Assembly: GCA_964544475.1 (NCBI GenBank)
Contig: CAZJBS010000023.1
Location: 1-46,439, forward strand
DNA length: 46,439 bases
Source of the DNA: CAZJBS01 sp964544475
GTDB lineage: Bacteria; CLD3; SB21
Direction: 5' to 3'
Both the position numbers and the translations under genes were made by a program. Of this stretch, positions 24,830-32,529 are shown piece after piece. The notes beneath the pieces are model-generated. The model worked only from the letters and a program-made list of their open reading frames with translations. It was not told where the DNA came from and made no database searches. How positions within the stretch are numbered: the first letter of the stretch is position 1; each line of letters starts with the position of its first letter.

Positions 24830-26322
24830 GTATTCCGCACGAACCCATGCTGGCCGGGCGCCGGATTCTGGCCATTGATGATGATGAGGACATGCTCGCG
24901 ACCGTCCGGATGATGCTCCAGGCTGCCGGGGCGGAGTGTGAAACGGCCAAAGACGGACGGGCCGGCCTCGCGGCCCTGCCGTCGTATCAGCCACACATGA
25001 TCCTGCTGGATCACATGATGCCTCAAATGGCCGGCCCGGAGGTCTGCCGCGCCATCCGCACCGAATCGACGTACGCGGCGTGGCGACATATTCCGATTCT
25101 GATGCTGACGGCCAAGACCGATAACATCGAAGAACAGCAGACGCTTTTTCAACTCGGCCTGGACGCCTACCTGGCCAAACCGTTTGGTTTCCGCGAACTC
25201 ATCAACGTGATGTCCAATATCTTCACAGTGCAGGATGTACGGGCTGAGAATTCACGCCTGCATGGCGAAATCCTGCAGGTACGAAATTACCTCGAGTCGA
25301 TATTCGATCACATCACCGACATCGTCAGCGTGCAGGACACTCTTTTCCGTATTCAGACTCACAACCGGTTTGCGGCGCAACAAGGATCCGGAGAACCGTT
25401 GATCGGACAGCGCTGCCACGAGGCGTATTTTGGCCGTTCTTCGCCATGCCCCCGGTGCCCGGCCGTACGAACCCTGGCCGACGGCGTGCCGCAGACTTCG
25501 GAATGGACGACGGACGGCGCGGAACGTACGGTGGAAGTCGATACGTACCCGATTCGTTCGGCCGCCGGCGAAATCACGACGTTTGTCGAAATCATCAAAG
25601 ACACCACCGAACGGAATCGCCTGCAACGACGGTTGGGCGAATCGTCGAGACTGGCCAGTCTCGGTACGCTCGCGGCCGGCGTCGCGCATGAGATCAACAA
25701 CCCGTTGTGCATCATACTCGGCTTTGCGCAGTCGCTCAACCAGGATACGACGCTGCCCGAGACGACGCTGAAAGAACTGGCCATCATTGAACAGGAGGCC
25801 ATGCGTTGCGCGCGCACCGTGCAGGACTTGCTGTCGTTTGCCAAACCATCGGCCCCCCATCGCGTCGCCGTCCATGTCGTCGAAATCGTGCGCCAGTGCC
25901 TCTCTCTGGTCGGCCAGCTGCTCAAGAAAAACGGGATCACCGTTGAAACGGATTTTTCGGACCCCACGCCTTCCGTGTCCGCCGACCTTTCAAAAATGCA
26001 ACAGGTGTTTGTCAATATCCTGATCAACAGCATTCAGGCCATGCCGTCCGGCGGCCGATTGACGGTATCCGTGCGACTCGATCGCGCCGCATCCCGCCTG
26101 ATAACGGACTTTCGCGACACCGGCCTCGGCATCCGGCCGGAAGACCTGGCTCGCGTCTTCGATCCCTTTTTCACTACGAAATTCGGGACGGGCACCGGCC
26201 TGGGGCTGGCGATCAGCCGCGCGATCGTCGAGGAACATGGCGGCGTCCTGTCCATGACGAGTACGCTTCACGTTGGCACGACCGTCACCGTATCCCTTCC
26301 ACTTGACCAGCAAATTATGTAA
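24826..26322 (+). CDS. Receiver-PAS-histidine kinase (NtrB-like)
   Basis: 498 residues from a GTG start at 24826, chosen because it gives a 4-base GTGA overlap like the other junctions; ATG at 24847 is the alternative. Receiver domain with IDDDED and Asp62 (LLDHMMP). A PAS domain (about 150-270) contains a cysteine cluster C-H-E-A-Y-F-G-R-x-x-P-C-P-R-C-P (Cys197, 208, 211). HisKA with His288 (GVAHEINNPL) and an intact HATPase (NILINSIQAM, DTGLGI, GTGLGLAI) follow. No transmembrane segments. Probable partner of the NtrC-type activator encoded 8 bases downstream. Confidence 0.92.
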   Translation: MSIPHEPMLAGRRILAIDDDEDMLATVRMMLQAAGAECETAKDGRAGLAALPSYQPHMILLDHMMPQMAGPEVCRAIRTESTYAAWRHIPILMLTAKTDNIEEQQTLFQLGLDAYLAKPFGFRELINVMSNIFTVQDVRAENSRLHGEILQVRNYLESIFDHITDIVSVQDTLFRIQTHNRFAAQQGSGEPLIGQRCHEAYFGRSSPCPRCPAVRTLADGVPQTSEWTTDGAERTVEVDTYPIRSAAGEITTFVEIIKDTTERNRLQRRLGESSRLASLGTLAAGVAHEINNPLCIILGFAQSLNQDTTLPETTLKELAIIEQEAMRCARTVQDLLSFAKPSAPHRVAVHVVEIVRQCLSLVGQLLKKNGITVETDFSDPTPSVSADLSKMQQVFVNILINSIQAMPSGGRLTVSVRLDRAASRLITDFRDTGLGIRPEDLARVFDPFFTTKFGTGTGLGLAISRAIVEEHGGVLSMTSTLHVGTTVTVSLPLDQQIM

Positions 26323-26330
26323 GGTATGGC

Positions 26331-27851
26331 ATGAAAGAACGGATCCTTGTCGTCGATGACGAAAAAAACATCCTTGCTCTCTTCCTGAAAATCCTGACGC
26401 CACAAGCGGTGGCCGGCCAGGATGGCGGGGACGGCTCTCCTGCCGATCTTGAAATTGTCACGGCTGTTTCCGCCGACGAAGGCTGGGGGTTGGTTCAACA
26501 AAAACGGTTTGACCTCATCATTTCCGACCTGGCGATGGAGGGCATGGACGGCATGGCTTTTCTGCAGAGGGTCAAATCCCTGCACCCGGAAATTCCTTTT
26601 CTGATGCTGACGGGCGTCGGCACGCTGGATGACGCGGTCAAAGCCATGAAGCTGGGCGCCTTCGACTATCTCACCAAACCGTTTCAGCGCGAGGAACTCC
26701 TGTTGACCATCCGCAAAGCCCTTGCGTTCAGCCGGCTGCATTCCGAAGTCAAAGCGTTGCGTGAGCGCCTCAACGAAAAGGAAGGCGCCGGCTTTTACCA
26801 AATCATCGGCAAGAGCAAGGCCATTACGAAAATATTCGAGATGATCCGTGTCGTGGCCAAGAGTGATTCCACGGTGCTGATCGACGGGGAAAGCGGAACG
26901 GGCAAAGAGCTGATTGCCAAAGCCATTCATCAGGAAAGCGCCCGGCGCGGCCAGGCGTTTGTGGCGGTCAATTGCGGCGCCCTTCCGGAGACCCTGCTCG
27001 AAAGCGAGTTATTCGGTCATGTCCGCGGCGCCTTCACGGGCGCCACCGCCGACAAACGGGGGTTGTTCAAAGAAGCCGATCACGGCACGATTTTTCTCGA
27101 TGAAATCGGCGACGTCAGTCCTTCCATCCAGTCCAAACTGCTGCGGGCGCTGCAGGAAAAGGAAATCCGTCCGGTCGGCAGCAACGTCGGAATCAGGGTC
27201 GACGTCCGGATTGTCGCCGCCACCAACCGGCCGCTTCCGCAGATGCTCGTCAACAAGCAGTTTCGTGAAGATCTGTATTACCGTCTCGCGGTGATCACCA
27301 TGTCCCTGCCTCCCCTGCGGGATCGCAAGGAAGACATTCCGCTGCTGGTGAACTACTTCCTCGGCAAGTACTGCGCAGAGAATGGCAAAGAGCCCCGAAG
27401 CATCAGCGATCAGGCCATGGCGGCTTTGCTGGAACATGACTGGCCGGGCAATATCCGAGAATTGGAGAATCTCATTGAACGACTGGTCGTGATCTCGTCC
27501 GATGACCGGATCGATACAAACCATCTTCCGAAAGAACTGGTGCGAAAACTCCAGCGTTCGCACACCACGCTGACGACGGCCTCGGCCAGCACGTTCTCGG
27601 CGCTCAACCGATCCATTCATCCGAAAAGCGAATTCAAATTCAGCGACGACCAGACTGAGACTATTCACGATTTGCTGAAACAGAAGGAAACCCTCAAGGA
27701 CATAACCGACACGATCACGCGTGAAACCGAACGCATCGCCATCGTCCGCATGCTCCATGAGACCGCCGGCAATCGTGCGGAAGCGGCCCGTCGTCTCGGC
27801 ATCAGCCGCCCATCGCTTTACAGCAAGATGAAGGAGTATAAAATCGCATGA
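26331..27851 (+). CDS. NtrC-family sigma54-dependent response regulator
   Basis: 506 residues. Receiver domain with VDDEKN and Asp66 (LIISDLAMEG); there is a 15-residue or so Gly/Asp-rich insertion after the first helix. AAA+ sigma54-activation domain with Walker A GESGTGKE, the sigma54-contacting GAFTGA loop, and Walker B (IFLDEIGDV). A linker follows, then a Fis-type HTH (AGNRAEAARRLGISRPSLY) at the C-terminus. It should activate sigma54 promoters when phosphorylated, probably by the kinase just upstream. No clear sigma54 promoter was recognised by eye in this window, so the targets are unknown. Overlaps acpS as ATGA. Confidence 0.95.
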   Translation: MKERILVVDDEKNILALFLKILTPQAVAGQDGGDGSPADLEIVTAVSADEGWGLVQQKRFDLIISDLAMEGMDGMAFLQRVKSLHPEIPFLMLTGVGTLDDAVKAMKLGAFDYLTKPFQREELLLTIRKALAFSRLHSEVKALRERLNEKEGAGFYQIIGKSKAITKIFEMIRVVAKSDSTVLIDGESGTGKELIAKAIHQESARRGQAFVAVNCGALPETLLESELFGHVRGAFTGATADKRGLFKEADHGTIFLDEIGDVSPSIQSKLLRALQEKEIRPVGSNVGIRVDVRIVAATNRPLPQMLVNKQFREDLYYRLAVITMSLPPLRDRKEDIPLLVNYFLGKYCAENGKEPRSISDQAMAALLEHDWPGNIRELENLIERLVVISSDDRIDTNHLPKELVRKLQRSHTTLTTASASTFSALNRSIHPKSEFKFSDDQTETIHDLLKQKETLKDITDTITRETERIAIVRMLHETAGNRAEAARRLGISRPSLYSKMKEYKIA

Positions 27852-28228
27852 GCCGCATCACGGGCGTGGGCCTCGATATCATAGAGATTGAGAGGATTCG
27901 TCACAGTTGTGCCCGGTTTGGAAACCGCTTCCTTGAGCGGATCTACACCGATGAGGAACGCCGGTATTGCTTTGCGAGGAAGAACCCCTACCCTTCCCTG
28001 GCGGTGCGTTTTGCCGCCAAGGAGGCTTTTGCCAAAGCCATTCGTCTGGGTTCGGACAACACGCTGGCATGGACCGATGTGTCGGTTCTGGCGGGGCCCA
28101 GGGGCATTCCCGAACTCAAGCTGGCCGATTTCCTTGCGGAGGAACTGAGGGGATTCGAACTTCACCTCAGCCTTTCCCATTCCCATCTCTTTGCCAATGC
28201 CGTGGTGATCATTGAGCGGCGCGGTTGA
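27848..28228 (+). CDS. acpS: Holo-[acyl-carrier-protein] synthase
   Basis: 126 residues. Transfers 4'-phosphopantetheine from CoA to acyl carrier protein. Conserved VGLDIIEIERI with the metal-binding Asp9, the catalytic segment RFAAKEAFAKAI, and SLSHSHLFANAVV near the C-terminus are all present. It starts inside the stop of the NtrC-type regulator (ATGA), so it is co-translated with a signalling operon, and ends 3 bases before the end of the convergent mgtE gene. Confidence 0.95.
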   Translation: MSRITGVGLDIIEIERIRHSCARFGNRFLERIYTDEERRYCFARKNPYPSLAVRFAAKEAFAKAIRLGSDNTLAWTDVSVLAGPRGIPELKLADFLAEELRGFELHLSLSHSHLFANAVVIIERRG

Positions 28229-28231
28229 GTT

Positions 28232-29599
28232 TCAGCCGGGCAAAAGCATCATCGTGGCGATACCGAGGTAAATAAGAATACCAAGCGTGTCGTTGGTCAT
28301 GGTGACAAACGGCCCGGCCGCCAGGGCGGGATCGACATGAAATCGTTTGAGCAACAGCGGGAACAAGGTGCCATTGAAGGCGGCAAAGAACACGACACAC
28401 ACCAGCGCCGTACCAACCACCATGGCAATGTGCACGTCCCCGATCCACAACGACACCACGCCCGAGAGGATCACTCCCAACACCACCCCGTTGATGCCGG
28501 CCACGCGGATTTCCTTGAAAATCTGTCGGCGCATGTCGATCAGGCTGATTTCGCCGGTGGCCAATCCGCGAATAACGATCGACGAACACTGGATGGCGAT
28601 ATTGCCAGCCATGGCCATGATGATCGGCACAAAAAACGCCAGGGCGAGAATGGAATTGAGCGATTTTTCAAAGCGGCTCAACACGAATGCCGCAACGAGT
28701 TCGCCGGCCAGCGCCGTGAAGAGCCACGGCAATCGTGACCGGGAGATCCGGAACGTCGACGTTTCCGTGACCTGTTCGTCCACGGATCCGGCCATCCTGG
28801 AAACGTCTTCCGACGCTTCCTGTTCGATGACATCGATGACATCGTCGATGGTGATACGGCCCACCAGCCGGCCGGAAGCCGTGACCACCGGAAGGGTGAC
28901 CAGGTCGAATTTCTTGAAGAGTTTCGCGACCTCTTCCTGGTCCATGTCGGCCCGCGCAAAGACCACATCCGCGTTCATCACGGCGGATACCAGGCGGTCC
29001 GGCGGCACCACCAGCAGCGTTTCGGCCGACAACACGCCGACCAGATGCCCGTTCTGGTTGACCACATACACGTCGTAGATCTTTTCGACTTCCGCGGCCT
29101 TGACGCGGATTTCTGCAATGGCTTCCGTCACCGTCTCCGAATCAAAGACGTCGACGTACTCCAACTGCATGATGCCGCCGGCGGAATCCTCCTTGTATTG
29201 CAGCAGTTCCTGGACTTCCTGCGCGTCCTCTTTGTCCAGCTTCTCGAGTACGATCTGTTTGGTCGCGTCGTCAAGTTCCTGGACGATATTGGCGGCATCG
29301 TCCGAATGCATGGCATCGACGATTTCCGTGATTTCGTGTTCATCGAGACCTTCCAGGATGTCCTCGCGGGAGGCGCTGTCGACCTCCAGGATGACATTGG
29401 ACGCCTTTTCGGTATCCAGCAACTGGAAGACATAATTGCGCTCATCCTCGTCGAGATGATCCAGAATTTCAGACACGTCGGCCGGGTGGAGATCCTGGAG
29501 GATATTGCGAAGAAGCAGTTCCGCCCTGGAATCCACCAGATCCTTGATGTCGTCGACAAACGCCTTGTCGATTTCTATTTCGGCTTTTGCGCGGGCCAT
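28232..29599 (-). CDS. mgtE: Magnesium transporter MgtE
   Basis: 455 residues. Cytoplasmic superhelical N-domain (about 10-140: LHPADVSEILDHLDEDER), two CBS domains (about 145-270: 'IYDVYVVNQNGHLVG' and 'VTASGRLVGRITIDDVIDV') that sense Mg2+, then five transmembrane helices. The pore region contains AGNIAIQCSSIVIRGLATG and the conserved acidic DPALAAGPFVTMTNDTLGI. It follows rsmA by 3 bases and is probably in the same transcript; this pairing is seen in several genomes. Confidence 0.95.
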   Translation of the reverse strand: MARAKAEIEIDKAFVDDIKDLVDSRAELLLRNILQDLHPADVSEILDHLDEDERNYVFQLLDTEKASNVILEVDSASREDILEGLDEHEITEIVDAMHSDDAANIVQELDDATKQIVLEKLDKEDAQEVQELLQYKEDSAGGIMQLEYVDVFDSETVTEAIAEIRVKAAEVEKIYDVYVVNQNGHLVGVLSAETLLVVPPDRLVSAVMNADVVFARADMDQEEVAKLFKKFDLVTLPVVTASGRLVGRITIDDVIDVIEQEASEDVSRMAGSVDEQVTETSTFRISRSRLPWLFTALAGELVAAFVLSRFEKSLNSILALAFFVPIIMAMAGNIAIQCSSIVIRGLATGEISLIDMRRQIFKEIRVAGINGVVLGVILSGVVSLWIGDVHIAMVVGTALVCVVFFAAFNGTLFPLLLKRFHVDPALAAGPFVTMTNDTLGILIYLGIATMMLLPG

Positions 29600-29602
29600 G
29601 TC

Positions 29603-30406
29603 TCAGGATGTCTGCAACATATCGGAGAGTTGGATGAAGGCTTCGACGGTCAGGTCTTCCGGACGCTGTTGCATGTCGAAAGGCAGCGAGCGGTCATTCA
29701 GAATGCCGGCCAAAGAATTGCGGAGCATCTTGCGCCGCTGATTGAACGCCCGCCGGACAACCTGCCGGAAGCGAGTCTCGTCCTGCGGAGTTTTGTGAAA
29801 AGGGCGAAGCCGCATGCTCACGATGGACGACGTCACTTTGGGGCGTGGAAAAAAAGCCCCCGGTGGCACATCAAAAAGTAGTGAGCAATCCGCATGATAA
29901 CGGCAAAAGACCGACAGGATGCCATACGTCTTCGATCCCGACGCAGCCACGATACGCCGGGCGACCTCTTTCTGCACCATAATGACGGCATTGGAAACGA
30001 CGTTTTTCCACTCCATCAGGCGAAACAAAATGGGACTGGATATGTGGTAAGGCAAATTGCCGATCAATTTCGTCGGATAACTCAGGCCCAGCTGTCGGGG
30101 ATCGACTTCGAGAATGTCCGCTTCATGTAACTCCAGCCGTCCGCCAAATTCACTTCGTAAAGCGGGCGTCAGCGAACGGTCGACTTCCACTCCCACCACG
30201 CGGGCGGGCGTTTCCAGAAGCCGCTTCGTCAGGGCGCCGCGGCCGCAGCCCACTTCCAGCACGACGTCGCCCTCTTGTATGCCCAGGGCATCGACGATTT
30301 TTTGCGCCAGGTTGATGTCGATCAGAAAATTCTGACTGAATCGCTTCTTGGGAACTGCTCTTTCCGTCACGAGGAAGACCGGTGCGTTGGGAATGTGTCC
30401 CATCAT
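29603..30406 (-). CDS. rsmA: 16S rRNA (adenine1518/1519-N6)-dimethyltransferase RsmA/KsgA
   Basis: 267 residues from the ATG at 30406 (tandem ATGs at 30406 and 30403). The frame stays open to a GTG at 30499, but that lies in the divergent promoter, and the family normally starts shortly before the KKRFSQNFL motif. Seen: motif I LEVGCGRGALT, GVEVD, 'DILEV', and the catalytic NLPYHISSPILF. C-terminal 'PPGAFFPRPKVTSSIV' is also typical. It dimethylates two adenines at the 3' end of 16S rRNA during small-subunit assembly. The ribosome site is weak. Confidence 0.94.
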   Translation of the reverse strand: MMGHIPNAPVFLVTERAVPKKRFSQNFLIDINLAQKIVDALGIQEGDVVLEVGCGRGALTKRLLETPARVVGVEVDRSLTPALRSEFGGRLELHEADILEVDPRQLGLSYPTKLIGNLPYHISSPILFRLMEWKNVVSNAVIMVQKEVARRIVAASGSKTYGILSVFCRYHADCSLLFDVPPGAFFPRPKVTSSIVSMRLRPFHKTPQDETRFRQVVRRAFNQRRKMLRNSLAGILNDRSLPFDMQQRPEDLTVEAFIQLSDMLQTS

Positions 30407-30485
30407 GTTAAGCAAAACACCAAGTTTATTCAAGCGATTTTCCCATCCGGATGCCTTGAAATAGAATATTTCAAATATTTTTTTC

Positions 30486-30514
30486 TTGCGTTCGTCCACC
30501 CCTCATGGTATATT
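30486..30514 (+). promoter_or_regulatory. Probable promoter of the TetR-oxygenase operon
   Basis: TTGCGT at 30486-30491 and TATATT at 30509-30514 with a 17-base spacer, 28 bases before the TetR start. Its -10 end touches the operator-like palindrome. Confidence 0.55.
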
Positions 30515-30531
30515 TCGAACGTTCGTTCGAA
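30514..30531. promoter_or_regulatory. Operator-like palindrome for the TetR regulator
   Basis: TTCGAACG-TT-CGTTCGAA, two perfect 8-base arms. It covers the end of the -10 box and the expected transcription start, just before the AAGGATG ribosome site. A TetR dimer bound here would block its own promoter, so autorepression is likely. It might also affect rsmA, whose start is 108 bases away on the other strand. Confidence 0.7.
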
Positions 30532-30541
30532 GGATGATTTT

Positions 30542-31204
30542 ATGAGTACCATAAGCCCCACCATGTTTGAAACGGCGACCCGCGAAGACGACGGTCTGTC
30601 CACCGAGAGATATGGTGAGAAGCTGCGGGATATCCTTGAGCGCGCCACGTCCCTTTTTGCACGAAATGGTTACCACCACACGTCCGTACGCGATCTTTCG
30701 CGCGAAATGGACATCAGCCTGGCCGGCCTCTACTACTATTTCAAAACCAAAGAAGAACTCCTGTTCCTGATTTCAAAATATTCGTTTGACACGGTGCTGT
30801 CCTCCCTCGATTCGGCCATCGAGGACGTCGACGATCCGGTTGAGCGCCTGCAGGCCCTTGTTCACAATCATCTGCAGTACTTTGTCAATCACCTGGACGC
30901 CATGAAGGTCCTCGCCCACGAATCCGACTCCCTGACCGGCGATTTTTTTACCGCCATCAATGAGAAAAAGCGTCGATACCTCGAAACACTCGAGGGCATT
31001 CTCCTTGACATTCACCGCCTGCGGAATCCCAACGCGCGTATGAGCTCGGCCATCCGCATTTCGGCGCTTTCATTGTTCGGCATGATGAACTGGACCCATA
31101 CGTGGTTCAAGCCGGGCAAAGACGACAGCACGCCGGCCACGATCCGTCGGATCGGCGAGCAGATGCTGGCCGTTTTTCTGCGCGGCTATTTGAATGCTGA
31201 CTGA
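30542..31204 (+). CDS. TetR/AcrR-family transcriptional regulator
   Basis: 220 residues. N-terminal HTH of TetR type (about 30-75: RATSLFARNGYHHTSVRDL, then MDISLAGLYYYFKTKEELL). The helical C-terminal ligand domain (about 80-215) has 'YLETLEGIL' and a final 'VFLRGYLN' typical of fatty-acid or acyl-CoA responsive members. The start at 30542 has AAGGATG upstream; an earlier in-frame start at 30275 would lie inside rsmA. The oxygenase gene follows after 34 bases, so it is the probable target. Confidence 0.92.
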   Translation: MSTISPTMFETATREDDGLSTERYGEKLRDILERATSLFARNGYHHTSVRDLSREMDISLAGLYYYFKTKEELLFLISKYSFDTVLSSLDSAIEDVDDPVERLQALVHNHLQYFVNHLDAMKVLAHESDSLTGDFFTAINEKKRRYLETLEGILLDIHRLRNPNARMSSAIRISALSLFGMMNWTHTWFKPGKDDSTPATIRRIGEQMLAVFLRGYLNAD

Positions 31205-31238
31205 TCTTCATTATTCATCATAACCAAAGGGTTATCCC

Positions 31239-32375
31239 ATGCTCAAAGCCCACGTATCCACATTCAGCGATTGGGTGGATCTTTTCCAGGAATGGAAAAA
31301 AGACATCGGCTTCGACGAAAAAACGTTCAAGCGATTTCTCCCCCACTACGTGCTCGAACCCAAGTATGCCTCGTGCCGCAGTTCCGAAATCGAGTTCGGC
31401 GATTTCCGCGGCGATCGCAAATGGGAGCGCGTGCTGGATATCCCCAACCAGGGCATCCGCGATGCCCTTCAAACGCTGATCGTATTTCAGGGCGACACGG
31501 AGTTTGCTTCCGTCGAACAACAGCGATTGCTGGTGGACAAGGCGCCCAGTGACTACGATTTGTATGCGTTGATGCGCGTCAATGCGGAAGAAATGCGCCA
31601 TGGGTGGCAGATGAGCCATATCCTGGTGGATCACTTCGGCGACGCGGGCCGAAAGGAGGCCATGAAACTGCTGGAACGCCGCGCCTTCGAACAAAAACGA
31701 CTGCTCGGATCGTTCAATGAAATCGTGGACAACTGGCTGGATTTTTACACCTATACCGAATTCATCGATCGCGACGGTAAATTCCAACTCAAGATGCTCA
31801 GTCATTCGGGTTTCATGCCTCTGGCCATGAGCATGGGCCCCATGCTGAAGGAGGAGGCGTTTCACCTCGGCACAGGCAACAACGGCCTGAAACGAATTCT
31901 GAAAGCGGGTCTGATTCCGGTCGACATCATGCAGAAATATTTCAACAAGTGGGTGCCGACGGCCTACGACCTTTTCGGAACGGACGGATCCTCCAACGCG
32001 CACTGGGCTTATGTCTGGGGCTTGAAGGGACGTTTTAATGAAGACGAAACGGATCAGGAAGCCGACAAGCAAAGGCTCAACGAAATGGCACGCGGCATGT
32101 ACATCGATGAAATCTCCAAGCTGGTTGAAGACATGAACACGCTCATTCCGCGCGATCATCCGAAGCTTGTGGTCCCCAGCGTCAAGTTCAACCGCAGCAT
32201 CGGACAATACGCCCGGATGCCATACAACGTCAAAGGCGACCTCATGGATGCTGAGAAGTTCGAGGGCTACAAAAAGAGCGTGTTGCCCAGCGACAAGGAC
32301 AAGGAGACGCTGCGAAGTATTTTCAAGGAAAACGACCAGTGGATTGAATTCAAACCGCTGAAACTGGACAATTGA
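31239..32375 (+). CDS. Diiron oxygenase of the PaaA/BoxB (phenylacetyl-/benzoyl-CoA epoxidase) family
   Basis: 378 residues. Two carboxylate-bridged diiron motifs: EEMRH (residues 117-121) and EEAFH (205-209), with the latter in 'GPMLKEEAFHLGTGNNGL', typical of the catalytic subunit of ring-epoxidising enzymes acting on aromatic acyl-CoA. BoxB is longer (about 470) and PaaA shorter (about 310), so the exact family member is unclear. No reductase (BoxA, PaaE), ligase or thioesterase gene is next to it. AAAGGG precedes the ATG. Probably controlled by the TetR protein encoded just upstream and ended by the terminator 20 bases downstream. Confidence 0.82.
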   Translation: MLKAHVSTFSDWVDLFQEWKKDIGFDEKTFKRFLPHYVLEPKYASCRSSEIEFGDFRGDRKWERVLDIPNQGIRDALQTLIVFQGDTEFASVEQQRLLVDKAPSDYDLYALMRVNAEEMRHGWQMSHILVDHFGDAGRKEAMKLLERRAFEQKRLLGSFNEIVDNWLDFYTYTEFIDRDGKFQLKMLSHSGFMPLAMSMGPMLKEEAFHLGTGNNGLKRILKAGLIPVDIMQKYFNKWVPTAYDLFGTDGSSNAHWAYVWGLKGRFNEDETDQEADKQRLNEMARGMYIDEISKLVEDMNTLIPRDHPKLVVPSVKFNRSIGQYARMPYNVKGDLMDAEKFEGYKKSVLPSDKDKETLRSIFKENDQWIEFKPLKLDN

Positions 32376-32393
32376 CGAAACGGTTTTTCAGGA

Positions 32394-32422
32394 ACGCCGG
32401 CCCCGTGCCGGCGTTTTTTTTT
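32394..32422 (+). terminator. Rho-independent terminator of the TetR-oxygenase operon
   Basis: ACGCCGGC / GCCGGCGT stem with a 5-base loop followed by nine T, 18 bases after the oxygenase stop codon. Confidence 0.92.
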
Positions 32423-32491
32423 GGCGTAAGAATTTGCTTGATAGCCATACCGGGAATGGGTAAGTTTTTCCTGATCAGAACCCTTTTCCAG

Positions 32492-32504
32492 AAAGGAGGT
32501 GATC
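32492..32504 (+). promoter_or_regulatory. Perfect anti-Shine-Dalgarno complement upstream of the LamG protein gene
   Basis: AAAGGAGGTGATC complements the whole 3' tail of bacterial 16S rRNA, but its AGGAGG core is about 30 bases before the ATG at 32530 and an in-frame TGA lies within it. The bases between contain CTCGCGGCCTCGCGAG, an inverted repeat that could fold and bring the site close to the start codon. Confidence 0.5.
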
Positions 32505-32529
32505 GAGTCTCGCGGCCTCGCGAGGCGCC

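Noticed and set aside
31218..32207. Minus-strand frame of 329 codons across the diiron oxygenase
   Set aside because: Antisense to a conserved enzyme gene with intact motifs; no start signal.
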